A stretch of DNA of 64,000 nucleotides from Diphasiastrum complanatum (Eukaryota; Streptophyta; Lycopodiopsida; Lycopodiales; Lycopodiaceae): the NCBI GenBank assembly GCA_029204225.1, contig CM055095.1:15592049-15656048 (forward strand). Direction: 5' to 3'. Below the pieces are notes generated by a model. It ran no database searches. It was not told where the DNA came from and saw only the letters and a list, made by a program, of their open reading frames with translations. This document shows positions 11,815-23,647 of the stretch, piece after piece. The translations under genes were made by a program, and so were the position numbers. The first letter of the stretch is position 1, and every line of letters begins with the position of its first letter.

Positions 11815-12130
11815 TGTGAAAAATGCAAAAATTATGCTTGGTCAAGGTCATATAGGTTGTACATATGATTTAATTCAAGTTCTAGTGGCTAAAAAGGCCA
11901 AAATCTAGTTTTCTAGTCACATGACACATGGCATCAATCTATTGATTGCATGAACCACATCATTAGATTAGGTGTCACACCTCATGTGTAGAGGTCTTCT
12001 CACACATGTGGAATAAGCTGAAGTAGGCGAGTTTTGACTTCTAGAAGGTTTCTTAGTAGATCTCCATATAGTAGGAAAATGGACCAAAAGTGCTCCATTC
12101 CCTCTTGTGGATCATTTTAGGATCCATTCT
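11815..12130 (+). repeat. 3' LTR (partial) of Copia B2
   Basis: Starts TGTGAAAAATGC directly after the stop codon and a short purine-rich stretch (gaggatgg). Breaks off near 12130, where the family A fragment on the other strand begins. No 5' partner in the window. Confidence 0.6.
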
Positions 12131-12355
12131 TGGTCCTATTTTGCAGATTTCCACATCAAAGATAGTCATCGTCTGATCAGAAACTGAGTCATAGACATCC
12201 ATGTTCTGATCAGAGTGAGTAAACGAGCGCGATCAAACAACAATGAAAGTGCATTCAATCACAACAAGCATTCATCTACGTTGTACACAGATAAAAGCAA
12301 GTTGCTGCTATATTACACTGAAGCACAAAACAAAATAGCAATTACAATAGGAGAC
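12130..12355 (-). repeat. LTR piece of family A (R/U5 part)
   Basis: The reverse complement matches the second half of the LTR at about 21470-21680, including 'gtgcttcagtgtaatatagcagca' and 'acaacgtagatgaatgcttg'. The U3 part is missing, and the pol ORF runs straight into the middle of the LTR, so an internal deletion removed the LTR start. Confidence 0.75.
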
Positions 12356-13445
12356 GACCTTTGGGATTTTTCTCTCTCTTCACATTTTTTGCAAGAAGCC
12401 GAAGGTGCCCTAAAAAGACGGTGATGTCTTTAAAACAGCTGAAGTGCTTTGGTGAAGATGTCTGCGATGTTGTGGAGCAGTATTGAAGGATCACTTGCCC
12501 TGAGAAAACTTTCTCCCGAATGAAATGATACTGGATTTCAATGTGCTTGGATTTTCCATGAAATCTGGGATTCAGTGACAGTGAAATACAGCTCAAGTTG
12601 TCACACATAATGGTGGTAGCATTAAACTGAGTGTGATGTGAGTCGTGAAATAATAACCTGATCCATACAGTTTTTTTTGAAGCTTGACATGCTGCGATGT
12701 ACTCTGCCTCTGTCGAAGAAAGCGCAACTGATTTCTGCTTCCTTGAGTTCCACGAAATCGGTCCCCCTGCCAGAAAAAAACAGAACCCGAAGGTAGATTT
12801 TTTGGTAGAGACTGTTCCTCCCCAATCTGAGTCGGAGTAGCCTCGCAGGATGAGTGGGTCGATAACATTTCCATCGTAACATAAATGTGGTCTAAACTTC
12901 CCTGAATATATCTCGTCACTCTCTTTAATGCTTTCCAATGAGAGATCCTAGGATTAGACATGAATTGACTTAATGTGCTGACAGTGTATGCTAAATCTGG
13001 TCTAGTACACAGCATTGCATACATTAGAGATCCGATTAGTGAATGATAAGGGTACTTCGCTGAGTCGAGTACTTCACTATCAGTCTCAACACAAGAAGGT
13101 TTAGTCAATACTATACTTGGATCCATTGGGGTATCAATTGGTTTGTAATCAGACATATGAAACTTTTCTAAAATGCCTTTTAGATATGCCTGTTGGCTAA
13201 GATAGATCTTCTTCTGAAGTCTATCTCTAGTAATGTGAATTCCTAGCAAAGAATGAACAACTCCTAAATCAGTCATGTCAAATTCCTTTGACAGATCACT
13301 CTTAGTAGTGTGCAGAAGAGAAGTGTCGTTAGACAAAATAAATGCATCATCTACGTAAAGAGCTATGTGAACTGAATTGGTGCCTATATGCTTTGAATAA
13401 ACATTACAGTCAGCTGAATTGTTTGCAAATCCTAATTGAATGAGA
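12356..13445 (-). pseudogene. Copia family A: RT C-terminal part and RNase H
   Basis: Well-readable pol piece. It begins upstream of HIALYVDDAFILSND (RT active site YVDD, about 13340-13380), continues with MTDLGVVHSLLGIHITRD, QAYLKGILEKFHMSD, and MYAMLCTRPDLAYTVSTL, then a frameshift leads to RNase H with RGYSDSDWGGTVSTK, ALSSTEAEYIAACQA and KHIEIQYHFIREKV. Similar to the remnant at 1-602. The N-terminal RT, integrase and gag are absent, so it is a truncated copy. It lies 540 bases downstream of the invertase, on the same strand. Confidence 0.85.
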
Positions 13446-13983
13446 TCTTATCCATATGTTGAACTTTGGTCTCGCTTCTACTCATTCCTTTTTTTACCTA
13501 AGGCTAACCATTTGGTAAATTTAGATTGGCTACTCCCTCGTCACCTATCGCCTTACGACCTAGCTTGCAAGGATTTTCTTGTGTTGCTGTAACTTCAGTA
13601 GTGCAGGTTTGTACATGAAAAACTCAAAGGTAGGGACCAACTTAAGTAAAATTGGTGAGAACTTTTTCCAATGGGGTCTTTTGATAAGTTGAGTTGGCTA
13701 GGACTTCCTTATATCCTTCTTATGGTCAAGAGTTCCACTTTCCTTACCGGCATAAGTGAGGACATACAAAAATCATGGAACATTAAGGAACTTGCTTTTT
13801 CCAAAAATTGGTATTCAGTCTCTGAAGAAAATGGTAGCCTTTAACTTTATTATTATGTATGTGCTCCTGCCCGTTCCATTTTCCAGGCCGGCTAAATGTA
13901 TATAACAAGCATGTCTGCCAACATTGCAAATTATAGAAGATATGACAACCCCCACTCTTATTATTATGTTTCAAACTTCCGAT
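13446..13983. other. 3' flank of the invertase gene
   Basis: No gene seen. It should contain the 3' UTR and poly(A) site of the invertase (minus strand), but I cannot place a poly(A) signal with confidence. The part nearest Copia A (13446-13780) looks like old repeat debris. Confidence 0.3.
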
Positions 13984-16824
13984 CTAGAATGTGCAAGAAG
14001 CTGATCTGCTTAGGTGAGTTTTCATCTTCTTGTCTTCGTCCAGAGATATCATACCCAAGTGCGACGGATCATCCATCATCATCTTTGCCACAAGATAACC
14101 TGAAATCGACCACGTCTGAAATTTTCGAGCTTGTTTTCCAATATATCTTCCAAGCTTTCCGTCGTAATACTCTGGCCATCCGTCTTTGGACAGCCTGCTC
14201 TCGACCAGCTCAAGAGCTTTCCGTGCCATTTGGGGTCTTCCAGTTTTTATGCATGCAGACGTTAGAAGCCATATTAAAACTGCGCCAAAAGAACAGCATT
14301 TTGAAGGAATATTTGTCAGTGTCAAGATGGACGTTAAGAATCAGAACCTTGAGTATAATGTACACTTTGCAAAACCCGAAAAGAAAGAAACACAGCACAT
14401 GATCATGATAGTTGTACATTCATTGCTTCATAGATGCAAGCAAACAAAACCAATCACTCAGTGATCAAACTTGGACTAAGCACTGATGCCACAAACATGA
14501 GACGATACTTCTGAGTACTGCATGAGTGGGTTTTACCTTTTCTAATATTATAGAAGTAACTGAAGTCAACACAAAGATGCAAGCCAACAAGCCTTGTTTC
14601 TTAGAAAAGCGGTAAAAACTCAACTTTCAATGTATCAGGCGTATCATTAAGAGATCCTAACCTGGCCAGGATCCTCCATTGTGATAGCTCCACCTGGTGT
14701 TCTTGGGATCACAACCTGTTACAATTTTCCACTCGTGTCCTTCCAATGCAGGGTATGAAATTTTCAAAGGCATCTCCCCAACCAGATCCATCCAACGTTC
14801 TTCAATCAAGTCCATTATTGCTGATGATTGCTCTGGAGTAGCAAGAGATGATAATACTGCAACACAATTTCCCAGGAGGAACCACCTAAAATCCATACGG
14901 GCAGGACTGACATTTCCAATGAAGTATCCGCCTCTAGTTGGCATGAAGTCAAAAACCCAGTCAGGGATGGAATCAGGAATGACATTAAACTTGTTCACAG
15001 CTGTATGAGAATATTCCTCGGTCTTGTAGCGATAAATCTTATTGACCTTCTGAAAATCCAACCAAAAATACGAGCGTATATGGTAACTCAGGGCATGAAG
15101 CCGTTTGTCAATACGTTCTATGAACTCCTTTCCCCCGGCTTCAGGCTTAAGCATAAGTTTTGCACATTTTAGTGCCATGAAAAAGAGTGCTTGTATTTCA
15201 ATAGGGTAACCATAAATGCCCTGAAAACATCATGTTAGCTGTTATGAAATCTTATATCAGCTCCAATAAGTTATGGACTGAAGGAAATAATATTAATATT
15301 GACATAAGGGCTTAGGGGTTGCAATCAGTAGAGTTGAATAGACTAAGCCATAAGGATCATTGACTTTTACAACTGTAAAAATATGAACAATCATGGACGA
15401 TGCCAATGACGTGCTAACAATGCCCTGTTTAGTTTTAATAAGCAGAATTTGAAGTGTTTATACTTGAAGATCATTTCTCTTACTTTCAATGTAACAAAAA
15501 AGTGAGTTTGATACAAGACAGCAAAAAATTGGGAAGATAAAACAGCAAGTTTCAACGAGGATGCACACTTGTTAAAACAAGCGTCATATGATTATTTTAC
15601 ATGCCATTTTGAAAGGCAAGGCTGCTGATCATAATGCAACACTGCATCAAGTGAATTTTGAATCTTGACAAATTCCAAATATTGACTTGGAGCGATTTTC
15701 TTGGAAAAGTGCTTTTGTGATACGGTAGCTTTCAGGCTAGAGAGTTGAGACTTCGCTTATGCTCGTCAAGAACTTCAATATGATATTCTGATTAAACCCC
15801 TTTAGACTTTCTTGATGAAGTGAAATGGTCTTAGAATGTTCATCTTCTCAAAAAACGGGGTGGAAATAGAGAGAGCAATCATTAATACTTCACTTTCTGG
15901 CCTTAGTGCTCACTTCTATACCATCAATATTCACCGTTAGGTTGAGGTGAAGGCGCAAAAAATAATCTTCATTTACAAGCAGTAAGTTCATGAGCAAGCC
16001 TTATGCTGCTTAAAACCTTTAGCAGTGGGCAGAGAACTCAGGCTCCGACTGAAATTTGCAATAATGATCACCATCAATTATGCGTAAATAGATGAATACG
16101 TACAAGCACGATTGATAAAATTCATACCATTCTGCGGTCAATCATGGAACAACCATCTGCACAGAGCAATGTTGGGAAGGTGTCAAATCCTTCTGCAAGA
16201 CATAATGTTAATATGAGCCTCATCCCTCGTTGGCAATCAGGCTTATCTGCCAGACTATGATCTCCTGTAGATTTTGTGTAAGCACGAAGAATGATAATCC
16301 ACCAAAATCCAGAATCAACTGGAGCAACTCTTCCAATGGCACTCTCTCCGAAATCGGCAATCATCGTGTCACTTTTCCGAACCGGATCATGGAGCACCTT
16401 GAAGCTGGCAGGCATAGCACCTTCTCCTAATGTGAAACAGTCAATACGTTTCTCCCAAGCTTGAAGTCTGAGTGCTTTTAACAGGAAATTCTTCACAACT
16501 TCGGGCTCACGATTCATGAGAAATGCAAAAGCACTAGGAACAAAGTCCCTCACGAACACCTGCTTTTCCATGACAGATATGAGTCCAGAGCTACGAAATT
16601 GTAACATGCCTTAGTACCGATCTAGAATTCAAAATTAAGGCGAGTGGGCTGGAAAATTTTCAATAGACTTCTACATCTTGAATTTGAAGCAGCTTGTTAA
16701 GTATTATGTACATTCAATCAGAGTGATTCAATGAGTAATTCAATGATAAGCAAAAAGAGTACTTCTTTCAGAGTCCTGTGTTATGTGATAGAAAGGGTTT
16801 TTGGAGGGAGCGGACCAATGGATT

Positions 16825-16870
<46 letters not shown>

Positions 16871-17743
16871 CCAGGATGATTTAGTCGAGGTTAGAAGTTG
16901 TCAGCACGTCTCCTTTCAATTTCTGGTCTCATATCTATAAATTCTACTAGTTATACTGCAAAATGTGAATTAATTTCTTGAGCAAAGAATTCGAACTATA
17001 TTAATACATTAAATAGTAGACTACGATCACATATGAGACGATATTTCAATTTTCCCAGGTGTTTGCAGTGCATACGACAGCATTTCGCCTCGTGCCTTTC
17101 GTCTGCTCGATTGCTTGAACAAGGTCTTGTCAACCTCGTCGTTATGTTAGAGATAGCCTCTGAATTGTATCATTCAAAAGGCCATATCACTCGCACAGAC
17201 GCCGTTTCTGAGTTTGCCTATATTCGTCTTAATTCATGTAACAAATTAGTAAATCACTATATAGCCTCATATCCAATGATTGGTATTGAAAACTTATACC
17301 TGATTATAGTTTAACGCCTCCTGAGTTGAATCGACTGCCGCAATTGTACCAACAGGTTTGCCTCTGAAGTATACCAATGACTTCCTCAAATTTTCCCAAG
17401 CTTCAACAAGCATAGGATGATGGTCAGATGAATTCAGTCCTGTTCGGGGAGTGCCTACAGATCTGAAACTAGGAGACGCCATACCTTCTAAACATTCCGA
17501 GCTTTTTACAGTTTCAATCTGCCGTAAAGGACGTAAAGAGATGGCCGGAGCCACTAACTCATTCAGAGCTCTTTCGTCTGACGCGGTATGTGTCTGATCA
17601 ATGTTGCTTAGTTGTCGGGGGCTGTTATCATGAAGAAGAACGGCATCGTGACCGACAGTGCAGCGTTCATCCACGTCCATAAAACTCACATGTAAAGCAG
17701 CATCGAGTGACAGCGAGGTGACATCCGGCATATCTGATGACAT
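13984..17743 (-). CDS. CINV: Alkaline/neutral invertase (GH100), cytosolic type
   Basis: Hydrolyses sucrose to glucose and fructose at neutral pH, supplying hexoses for metabolism. Four exons, all with GT-AG borders: 17743-17300, 16559-16128, 15220-14662 and 14279-13984. Introns are about 740, 907 and 382 bases. Phases join cleanly ([33 protein letters not shown]). The product is about 576 residues, close to the usual 550-580 of the cytosolic clade. The N-terminal 100 residues are variable and show no clear transit peptide. The conserved GH100 core starts at [18 protein letters not shown] and includes [82 protein letters not shown] and [20 protein letters not shown]. Four exons fit the beta (cytosolic) clade as I recall it. 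The frame stays open for at least 50 bases above the chosen ATG, so the start may lie further up. No stops or frameshifts seen, so it is probably functional. Confidence 0.92.
16826..16869. repeat. (AG)22 microsatellite in invertase intron 1
   Basis: An uninterrupted AG run of about 44 bases within the first intron of the invertase. Likely length-variable between individuals. On the coding strand it reads as a CT run, which is harmless in an intron unless it affects splicing. Confidence 0.9.
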
Positions 17744-18243
17744 GGCTACTGAATATGGTAACCTGCTTGTGTAGTAAGATGCGTCCTCACGCCTTTTTAT
17801 GATCAGCCGAGGAAAAATAGTCAGAAAAGGAAATCCTGTGGCGCTTTTGCAAGATGTGACGGTCGTCCAATTATGACAGCATCCAGATGATCATCTAATA
17901 AGGATTGTCTGCTATCTTCTTACTCGAATAAACTCATGCCTCAAACTTTGAATGCTATTAGTAGCTGACATCCTTCTCCGAACCTTAAAGGATATGTCCA
18001 TAAAGCATATCACAAGAACTAATATAACTGATATGCACCAAGGGCTTTAAGTAACAGCCACCCCTTCTCGTTACGAGAGTAAGTTAAGCCCATTTATCCA
18101 TTATCTTAAACGCCTGTGATACGTTTAGGTCGCCTATTGTCATATACTGTACACTGAAAACTTAACAAACTAAACAGGCATTCACGAAAATCCGGGTCCT
18201 GAAGCTTGATAAGTGTACCAGCGCTCAACCTTCCAGCTGAATA

Positions 18244-18251
18244 CTTATATA
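18244..18251 (-). promoter_or_regulatory. Candidate TATA box of the invertase
   Basis: The minus strand reads ATTGG (inverted CCAAT) followed 6 bases later by TATATAAG. A start site about 30 bases downstream would give a 5' UTR of roughly 470 bases before the ATG at 17743. This is inference from motif and position only. A start site in the GC-rich island near 19.5 kb with a spliced 5' UTR is an alternative. Confidence 0.35.
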
Positions 18252-18259
18252 TGAAGACC

Positions 18260-19229
18260 AATCAAATATACGGTACTGTTGTGTGCACTCTCGCATCGTA
18301 ACGTGAAATAGTTCCACCATCGAGGCACAAGAAAGATCCAGACATTCTTGAGGCAGAATTAATATTGGAGACATTATCGAGAGAGAATTATATTCTTGAG
18401 ACATGATTCCTGCTGGCTCACACTATTCGTTAATGCTATCGGGTCAGCGTTAACAAACACATGAATAATTCGTAAACAAATGAGAAGTTAATGGGAGGCA
18501 ACAAAGAGGCGAAAAATAATTTTTGTCGCAGATCATTTTCGAGAAAGTACACGGACTAAAATTTGAGCGAACAGGAAGGTTGTAGATTACAGCATTCCAT
18601 GTATCCTTTCGGTTGGCACACGAAGGTTTGATTCGGAGCTGTTTAGAAGGGCATCATACAGCAAACACGAGGAGCTTAATGGCGATTAATCATCATAGGC
18701 AGCCTGCATTCTTTCGACAGAATGTAACATTGAAAACGATGAAGCGCAAGATGTCCACAATCACGTCTGAATGTCCATATTTAAACCAACCAAGAACTGC
18801 CTGGCTAGAAAACCAGAAACTCTGAAATTCCAGGTAACAGCAAAGTGTAACCTAGAAACAGTGGAGGGTAATGCAGTTTTACCACATAGAGAGACTGCAA
18901 AAAGCGTGTGTAGGCAGAAAGCTCGTGGCAGAGGCCGAATACTTGCAATACGAGGTAAGTAGATGTTACAAAGGTGTGTGGATCCAACGTCAACTAACCT
19001 TGTAAATAAGGACAAATACTCAAATCGCGAAATCCTCTATAGCTATCAAAATGAATTATCGTTGAGTCTCGGGTCCGTTGTTCATTCCCACTTCCGATCG
19101 TCTCACAACAATTTACCCGCAATGTTTGCCTTTCTGTGCTTGAAAATGCAAAGCAAATATGTGGGCATAAAGAACACTGACTAATTAATAATATTAAATC
19201 AGAGCTCATCAACCTTTTGACAAACAAAG
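18260..19229. other. Upstream flank, no gene seen
   Basis: Low-copy-looking sequence above the invertase. Only short unconvincing frames on either strand, and no retroelement protein motifs. It may hold promoter elements. Confidence 0.4.
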
Positions 19230-19880
19230 AATGTGCCGGATCGATTCTAGATGCCTCCAGATAAAAACACAAACGCCAAACTCAAGGGCGCCGGAACAAC
19301 CAGAGAAACTGGAGAGGGCAAACAGCAGGATCATAGGCAACCAGGAACCTTGCGCGATACGGAAGGAGCACCCGGAAGGCTTGGCGAGGCTCATCAAGCT
19401 CCCCTCTCCTCAACACTTACGGCCCTTCTCCCTTAAGATCATGCCATGCCATGCCATGCCTTCCGCGCAGGCAGAGCGTCACGACGCCCTCGCAGACAGG
19501 CCGCCATGGGCCAGGAGGCCACGAAGCCCACACCCCGGCCCGGCTTCTTGCATCCACCGCACGACGGAAGCATACGGAAGCATGCCGCTCCAACCACCTT
19601 CCGCCTCTATTTCGTGGGCTCCAGGGAAGCGCTAACGGTACCGGGGAGTGGGAGGGCTTCCGCCGCGGAACGCTGCCACCACCAGCGGCATGCGTCCTCG
19701 CCTGCACTTAAAAGGCTGTCCTCTTTTCTCCGCCGCTAACGCTTGGCTGCTGTGGCACGCTTCCGCCTCTCTCTCTCTCTCTCTTCTGTCTCTCCGTAAA
19801 AGCGTCTTCCCAATGGAGCGTCTTCGACAGCCGGTAAATTTCCGCGCCCGCGGACTCGCATATTCCAACCCCTTTTTTTC
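19230..19880. other. GC-rich island with (ATGCC)4 and CT tract
   Basis: About 450 bases (19430-19860) are clearly GC- and CpG-rich compared with the AT-rich surroundings. Contains (ATGCC)4 at 19441-19460 and a CT run at 19767-19784. Frames are open on both strands, as expected in GC-rich DNA, but none gives a recognisable protein. The best reading is a promoter or first-exon island, either for the invertase (minus) or for an unseen gene. It could also be a GC-rich repeat. Confidence 0.35.
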
Positions 19881-19959
19881 CTTAACAACAACAAAAATAA
19901 GTGCTGCCAAACTACGCACCCCTCGCCAATTCCAATTTTTGTGGCACACCACTCCTTGA

Positions 19960-20754
19960 TTTTGAACGGCATAGCTTCTTTGATATGTTTTTCAAATGGC
20001 CTTCAAATTTTAAGGTGGACTCTTTGGAACAAAACTTGTAAAGAGGACTACTTAGTGCTGGTCCTTGTTTACTTTTTTGTGTCTTCATAAAGCAACAACT
20101 CAATCGGCATTCTTTGCATTCTTTGAATCAGATCACCAACAATAATACGTTATTGTTGTCTCTACAGGTGCTGAGAATAATTTCAAGGAGTGAATGAAAG
20201 TGAACCTATTGCCCTTGTGCTTGATGGCATCACAAGCATCTTAGTTGGTTTTTGGTGCTGAGAAGGATTCCAACTCGAACAACCTAGTGAATGAAAGTGA
20301 ACCTCCTAACCTGTTTTTGTGTTAGCTGATATTGATTTTTATGATAATCTTGATATTGAGAAGTCTGTGGAGTCAATGCCACTTACAATGAAGTCACAAG
20401 TTGCAAAATACTTACTAGCAATTCTTGCAAGCATTGCAATGAATTTGTCAATCTCACACATCGACCCACAATACTAGAACTATGAATAACTGCAACTTGA
20501 ATTATAATATTATAGAACTTGCCCAACTTGGTGGCATTTTTGGTGGTAGCCATAGTTTAGAGCGAATATAAATTAGTTAACTTTTGTGTCTATATTGACC
20601 AATAGTATACTTTGGACATTTATGAATCATAGGAACATGATTTTCAAGCTACACTTGGATGGATATATGTGATAATAAAGTACATGACTATGTCTAGGAT
20701 TTTGTTGATGCCATAGGATTTGGAATATTTTTTTATTCCTTGTAATAAAGCAAT
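19960..20754. other. Intergenic, nothing identified
   Basis: AT-rich DNA without convincing frames. The phrase gtgaatgaaagtgaacct occurs twice (about 20190 and 20283), a hint of an old local duplication. Confidence 0.4.
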
Positions 20755-21983
20755 TGTTGCAAATTAAGCCCACAATTTCCTCCTTGGTGAATGACTAATT
20801 TCTATTTCATGATTCGTCCTGCATGTTTATTGATCATTGATCTAGGGTCAGGTGAAACCAACTTTGGTTCTACGTCTGCTCATCTGATACCTGCAGGAAT
20901 CACAAACTTAGACAACCAATTTATTTGAAGAACGTCTACAACGGGCTTCCGACTGATCTCCATAAAAGGGTAACCAATCCTGTCATAATTTCAAAGTTCA
21001 GATGTCAAGTTTAAAAACTTGAAGTCATTGAAGACTTGGCCATCTTCAACGACTTCCACAAAACTTGCATTTAGAACAAGTCTGCAGAAATACATTACTT
21101 TTCAACAGTCTGCAGAAATACACTATGTTTTCAACAGCTTTGGCTTTTTCGCATTTCCCCGAAATGCGACACTTTCATAGTTCAAAAGCTTAATTGTTTT
21201 TAACACACCTTCGGCTCTTTGCGAAAAATGTGAAGAGAGAAAATTCCCGAAGGTCATCTACTTTCATGCGTTAAGTTGTTCTTAAGACCGTCTTTTCTAC
21301 AGCTGTCACAAAAACCATATACTTCCAAGTACAACGGCTTTCCTAATTAGGTGACAAGCATTCAATGTAATTAATACACGGATGAAGTCTATAAATAGAT
21401 CATCCAAGTACAGATTATGGGTTGCTCCGTCCATGAGACGCATTATTTGAACCTCCCAATTACGCCGTCATTTTCTGTTGTAATTGCTATTTTGTATTGT
21501 GCTTCAGTGTAATATAGCAGCAGCTTGCTTTTATCTGTGTACAACGTAGATGAATGCTTGTTGTGATTGAATGCACTTTCATTGCTGTTTGATCACGCTT
21601 GTTTACTCACTCTGATTAGAACACGGACGTCTACGACTCCTCAGTTTCTGATCAGACGATGGTTGTCTTTGACGCCTGAGGAACTCGCGTTATCATATTG
21701 CTCTTCCATTTATTTTAGAACTATACTTCACGTTGAATCTGACTTCAATAGTTCCACATACAAATCATTTCTAATCTCTTTGGTGGACTGTACTCTTGTT
21801 TCATAGTATGAATTAATTTTTAAGATCCTGTTGGGCAATTAGAACACTTAAAGCTGTGATTACATTTAGCATAAGCTGTCTATTAGACTGTTTTTGCATT
21901 TAGCAACTGATTAGAATGGGAGAGCTGTTCCGCAATATTCCTGCTCTCTTCTCCGTTTACGTTCTTCTATCTCCCTTGCCCCA
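20755..21983 (+). repeat. 5' LTR of Copia family A (third copy)
   Basis: About 1.23 kb, from TGTTGCAAATTAAGCCCACA to ...TTGCCCCA, six bases before the primer site. Its start matches 603-755 and its second half matches 12130-12355 in reverse. Contains a repeated ca(t/c)tctgcagaaata element near 21080-21125. Ends with the tRNA primer site and a gag, so it is a 5' LTR. Confidence 0.75.
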
Positions 21984-21989
21984 TTAGAT

Positions 21990-22001
21990 TGGTATCAGAG
22001 C
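21990..22001 (+). other. Primer binding site, family A
   Basis: TGGTATCAGAGC, complementary to the 3' end of initiator tRNA-Met, a few bases after the LTR end and about 50 bases before gag. Confidence 0.85.
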
Positions 22002-22054
22002 GTAGCTCAACTAAAACCGAGAGATTAAGTTTGTTCTAGTTGTATACTGTTATC

Positions 22055-22546
22055 ATGTCTCATATAGGTAGCTCTTCATCTTCATCACTAAGTGAAGCTA
22101 GAGTCATTGACAAATTCAATGGTTCTAACTTCTACATCTGGAAGTTAAAACTTAGAATGATGTTGATAGATAGAGATCTTTGGGATGTAGTAGAAGGTGC
22201 AGACCTGAAACCAAAAGATGGTGATCAAGAAAAGGCCTGGAGGATCAAAGATCAGAAGGCCCTAGCATGTATTACACTCAATCTGGCCGACTCTCAAATT
22301 ACTCACGTTACCACGTGCAAAACCTCTAAGGAAGCACTGGACTTATTATCAAGTCTTTATGAGACTCACGATGTAACCACGAGATTACATCTTAGAAGGA
22401 AGTTGTCTGATTCTACTGCCATCACTTCTCACATCAACAGCTTCAAGTCCCTGTTAGATCAGTTATCAGTTGTAGAATATTCTATTCAAGATGATGATGC
22501 CATTATGACCTTGCTTTCCTCTCTATATTTGGAAAACCTGATGTAA
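22055..22546 (+). pseudogene. Copia family A gag (truncated)
   Basis: Gag of the UBN2/Copia type: MSHIGSSSSSSLSEARVI, then FNGSNFYIWKLKLRMMLID, DVVEGADLKP, ALACITLNLADSQITHV, ALDLLSSLYETHDVTTRLHL and ITSHINSFKSLLDQLS. The ATG at 22055 is preferred over 22040 because MSH fits Copia Gag starts. The frame is clean but stops after about 164 residues, where unrelated sequence begins (22547), so zinc knuckle, protease and pol are lost. Confidence 0.8.
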
Positions 22547-22680
22547 ACAACAAAATGTAGGTAAAGAAGGAACACAAAATGCTTTTTGGATTGAAAATGC
22601 CTATGGGATGTTGAAACCTCGAGAGGTATCGCCAATGTTGGTGTTTGTGTTGTTGAAATAGAGGTGGGCTTTTGATATAG

Positions 22681-22930
22681 TGTTGTAAAGCTAGCTACAA
22701 GTGCAAGCTTTACTCCTGGCACCACTGGCGCCAGCATTGTTTCCGGCGCCACAAGTGCCATTGTTGCTCTCGGCACCACTGCGACCAGAATCTAGCCGAT
22801 GCCAAGTTCCTATGGCTCAAAAACTTTGATCGGATCTAGCGAAGTCCAAAGAGCTCGGATCGATGTTAAATCATCTCACATAATCTAAATATGACTAAAG
22901 GAAATCTAGGGATCACTAAATTCTAAAAGA
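22681..22930 (+). repeat. S-family LTR fragment, diverged
   Basis: Begins TGTTGTAAAGCTAGC and contains the GGCGCC-rich block and 'gaccagaatct...ccaagttcctatggct', which matches the S LTR start at 38603 and 42420. It is more diverged than the other copies. It is cut at 22931 by the Copia C LTR. The 134 bases between the gag end and this LTR are unassigned. Confidence 0.7.
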
Positions 22931-23647
22931 TGTCGCGAATCTTTTGCGAACCGATCATTTTCGCGAATCTGTTGCGAATTGGTTGTTTTCACAAACTGAT
23001 TGATTTTCGCGAATCTATCGCGAACAGACTCTTTTCGAGTTCGCTTATTTTTCTTTTGCGGAAGCTTTCGAGATCCTAGGCATGCGACAACAGATCACAC
23101 AACATAAATTATTCTAGCAATCAACACAACGACAAATAAGGAGATGGAGAAGAAAGCATTTGCATCATCAGTTTCGAGTTTGGAGCGAGATGATCAGTGT
23201 CTCGCTCATCTGACACTCAGCTCAATTGTTGTGTTCTGCTCGTTGGCAGACTTTCATGCACAGATATTTTCGTCTCTCTTTCTGATTCTATTTTGCTCTT
23301 CTTCTACACTAATTCGTGTTCATCCAAATTGTGTATATATCTCCACTGTGTGGAGTTTACAAGATAGCTAAACAGAGAATTACAAGATAAGTAAACATTA
23401 ATCAACTAGTTATTATTCTCTGTTATGGCTAACTGTCTCAGCTTAGCGTGAAGTTCAATACGCCATGCTCATCGAGCTGCCAGGTGGCAGCCTGAATTGT
23501 TTTTGTTCGTGTCATGTCGCTTCGTTTCGTGCTTTAGGGTTTCCGAGGTATGTTCGCCATTCGCTTCGTTTCGCTTCGCTTCGCTTTGTTTCACTTTCGC
23601 TTCGCTTTGCTTCGTGACAAAGTTGTAGGAGTTCACAATTTCTAACA
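22931..23647 (-). repeat. 3' LTR of Copia C
   Basis: About 717 bases. In minus orientation it starts TGTTAGAAATTG just after the purine tract caagagggag and ends ...CGCGACA. Matches the partial 5' LTR at 27445-27680. It contains a (TTCGC)n-like stretch (23560-23625) and many 'cgcgaa' words. Confidence 0.85.

Noticed and set aside
15170-15225. Possible one-base frameshift in the A run before ALFFMAL in invertase exon 3
   Set aside because: The frame open across exon 3 and the absence of an earlier Met in it are consistent with an uninterrupted reading, so I treat the exon as intact.
16731-16940. Frame with (RE)n in the invertase intron
   Set aside because: Translation of the (AG)22 microsatellite.
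19446-19959. Several long frames on both strands near 19.4-19.9 kb
   Set aside because: GC-rich DNA has few stops; frames overlap on both strands and none shows a domain.
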